From NCBI GenBank assembly GCA_013152355.1, contig JAADGO010000127.1:1-52857 (forward strand): DNA of 52,857 nucleotides, in the 5' to 3' direction. This document shows positions 52,401 to 52,857 of this stretch, piece after piece. The translations under genes and the position numbers were made by a program. The notes under the pieces were generated by a model. The model had not been told where the DNA came from, did not search any database, and saw only the letters and a program-made list of their open reading frames with translations. The first letter of the stretch is position 1. Each line of letters opens with the position of its first letter. The DNA is from Chlorobiota bacterium (lineage in GTDB: Bacteria > Bacteroidota > Bacteroidia > Bacteroidales > Prolixibacteraceae).

Positions 52401-52535
52401 AAACGCATAATAAACGTAAAGCCTGCTTGCAGTAGGCATGGATAATTTTTAAACAGCATCTATGTTTTAGTATGGTTGACAGCCCAATGAAGTTGTTTGA
52501 AAATAGTATATTTACCCCTGTAAAGTTAGTATGAT

Positions 52536-52857
52536 ATGTCATTTATTATTGAAGAAAAAGACCTTGAGAAAATTATAATGGTTGGCGACAGGGTATTGGT
52601 AAAACCCAAAAACCCGTTGGATAAAACAAAAACCGGGTTGTACCTGCCTCCTACTGTCCAGGAAAACGAGAAAGTCCATAGTGGCTATATTGTAAAAATT
52701 GGCCCGGGCTACCCCATTCCGACAATGACCGATGAAGACGAACTCTGGAAAGACAACAGGGAAGAAGTGAAATATGTGCCTTTGCAAGCCCGTGTCGGCG
52801 ACCTGGCGGTTTACCTGAGTAAAAGTGGCTACGAAATTGAATTCAATAAAGAACGGT
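52536..52857 (+). CDS. Second, divergent GroES-like co-chaperonin (runs off window)
   Basis: MVGDRVLVKPKNPLDKTKTGLYLPPTVQENEKVHSGYIVKIGPG...VGDLAVYLSKSGYEIEF. Confidence 0.75.
   Translation, partial: MSFIIEEKDLEKIIMVGDRVLVKPKNPLDKTKTGLYLPPTVQENEKVHSGYIVKIGPGYPIPTMTDEDELWKDNREEVKYVPLQARVGDLAVYLSKSGYEIEFNKER

Overview
Chromosomal window from a Bacteroidota genome, probably Bacteroidales/Marinilabiliales-like judging by gene content, T9SS tails and TAnnTTTG promoters (inference). Most of it is housekeeping: groES/groEL, secG, lptE, xseAB, gdhA, kdsB, lepA, a two-component system, purN, acpP-fabF-rnc, priA, an rfaE/hldE-type kinase, parAB, mltD, SGNH+MBOAT, aspA-hydG-TM1266-hydE ([FeFe]-hydrogenase maturation), miaA, map and a second GroES-like gene. 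The strongest candidate for something new is the glycerol locus at 2.0-8.1 kb: padR-glpK2-[tandem sites]-glpD-glpK-glpF. The second GlpK is full length but has lost several nucleotide-binding signatures, so it looks like a pseudokinase. A shared ~17-bp motif lies twice upstream of glpD and once (plus a weaker copy) over the padR promoter. Other notable items: a TPP riboswitch in front of a TonB receptor whose frameshift is exactly explained by loss of one copy of a 7-bp tandem repeat; an in-frame TAA in glpD; two adjacent single-nucleotide frameshifts (lptE and the next gene); a ~160-bp foldback/MITE-like element with perfect 20-bp TIRs that supplies the stop codon of purN, with solo TIR motifs elsewhere; a 17-bp perfect hairpin inside the start of rnc; and REP-like hairpin clusters. 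All coordinates and motifs were read by eye; no searches were run.
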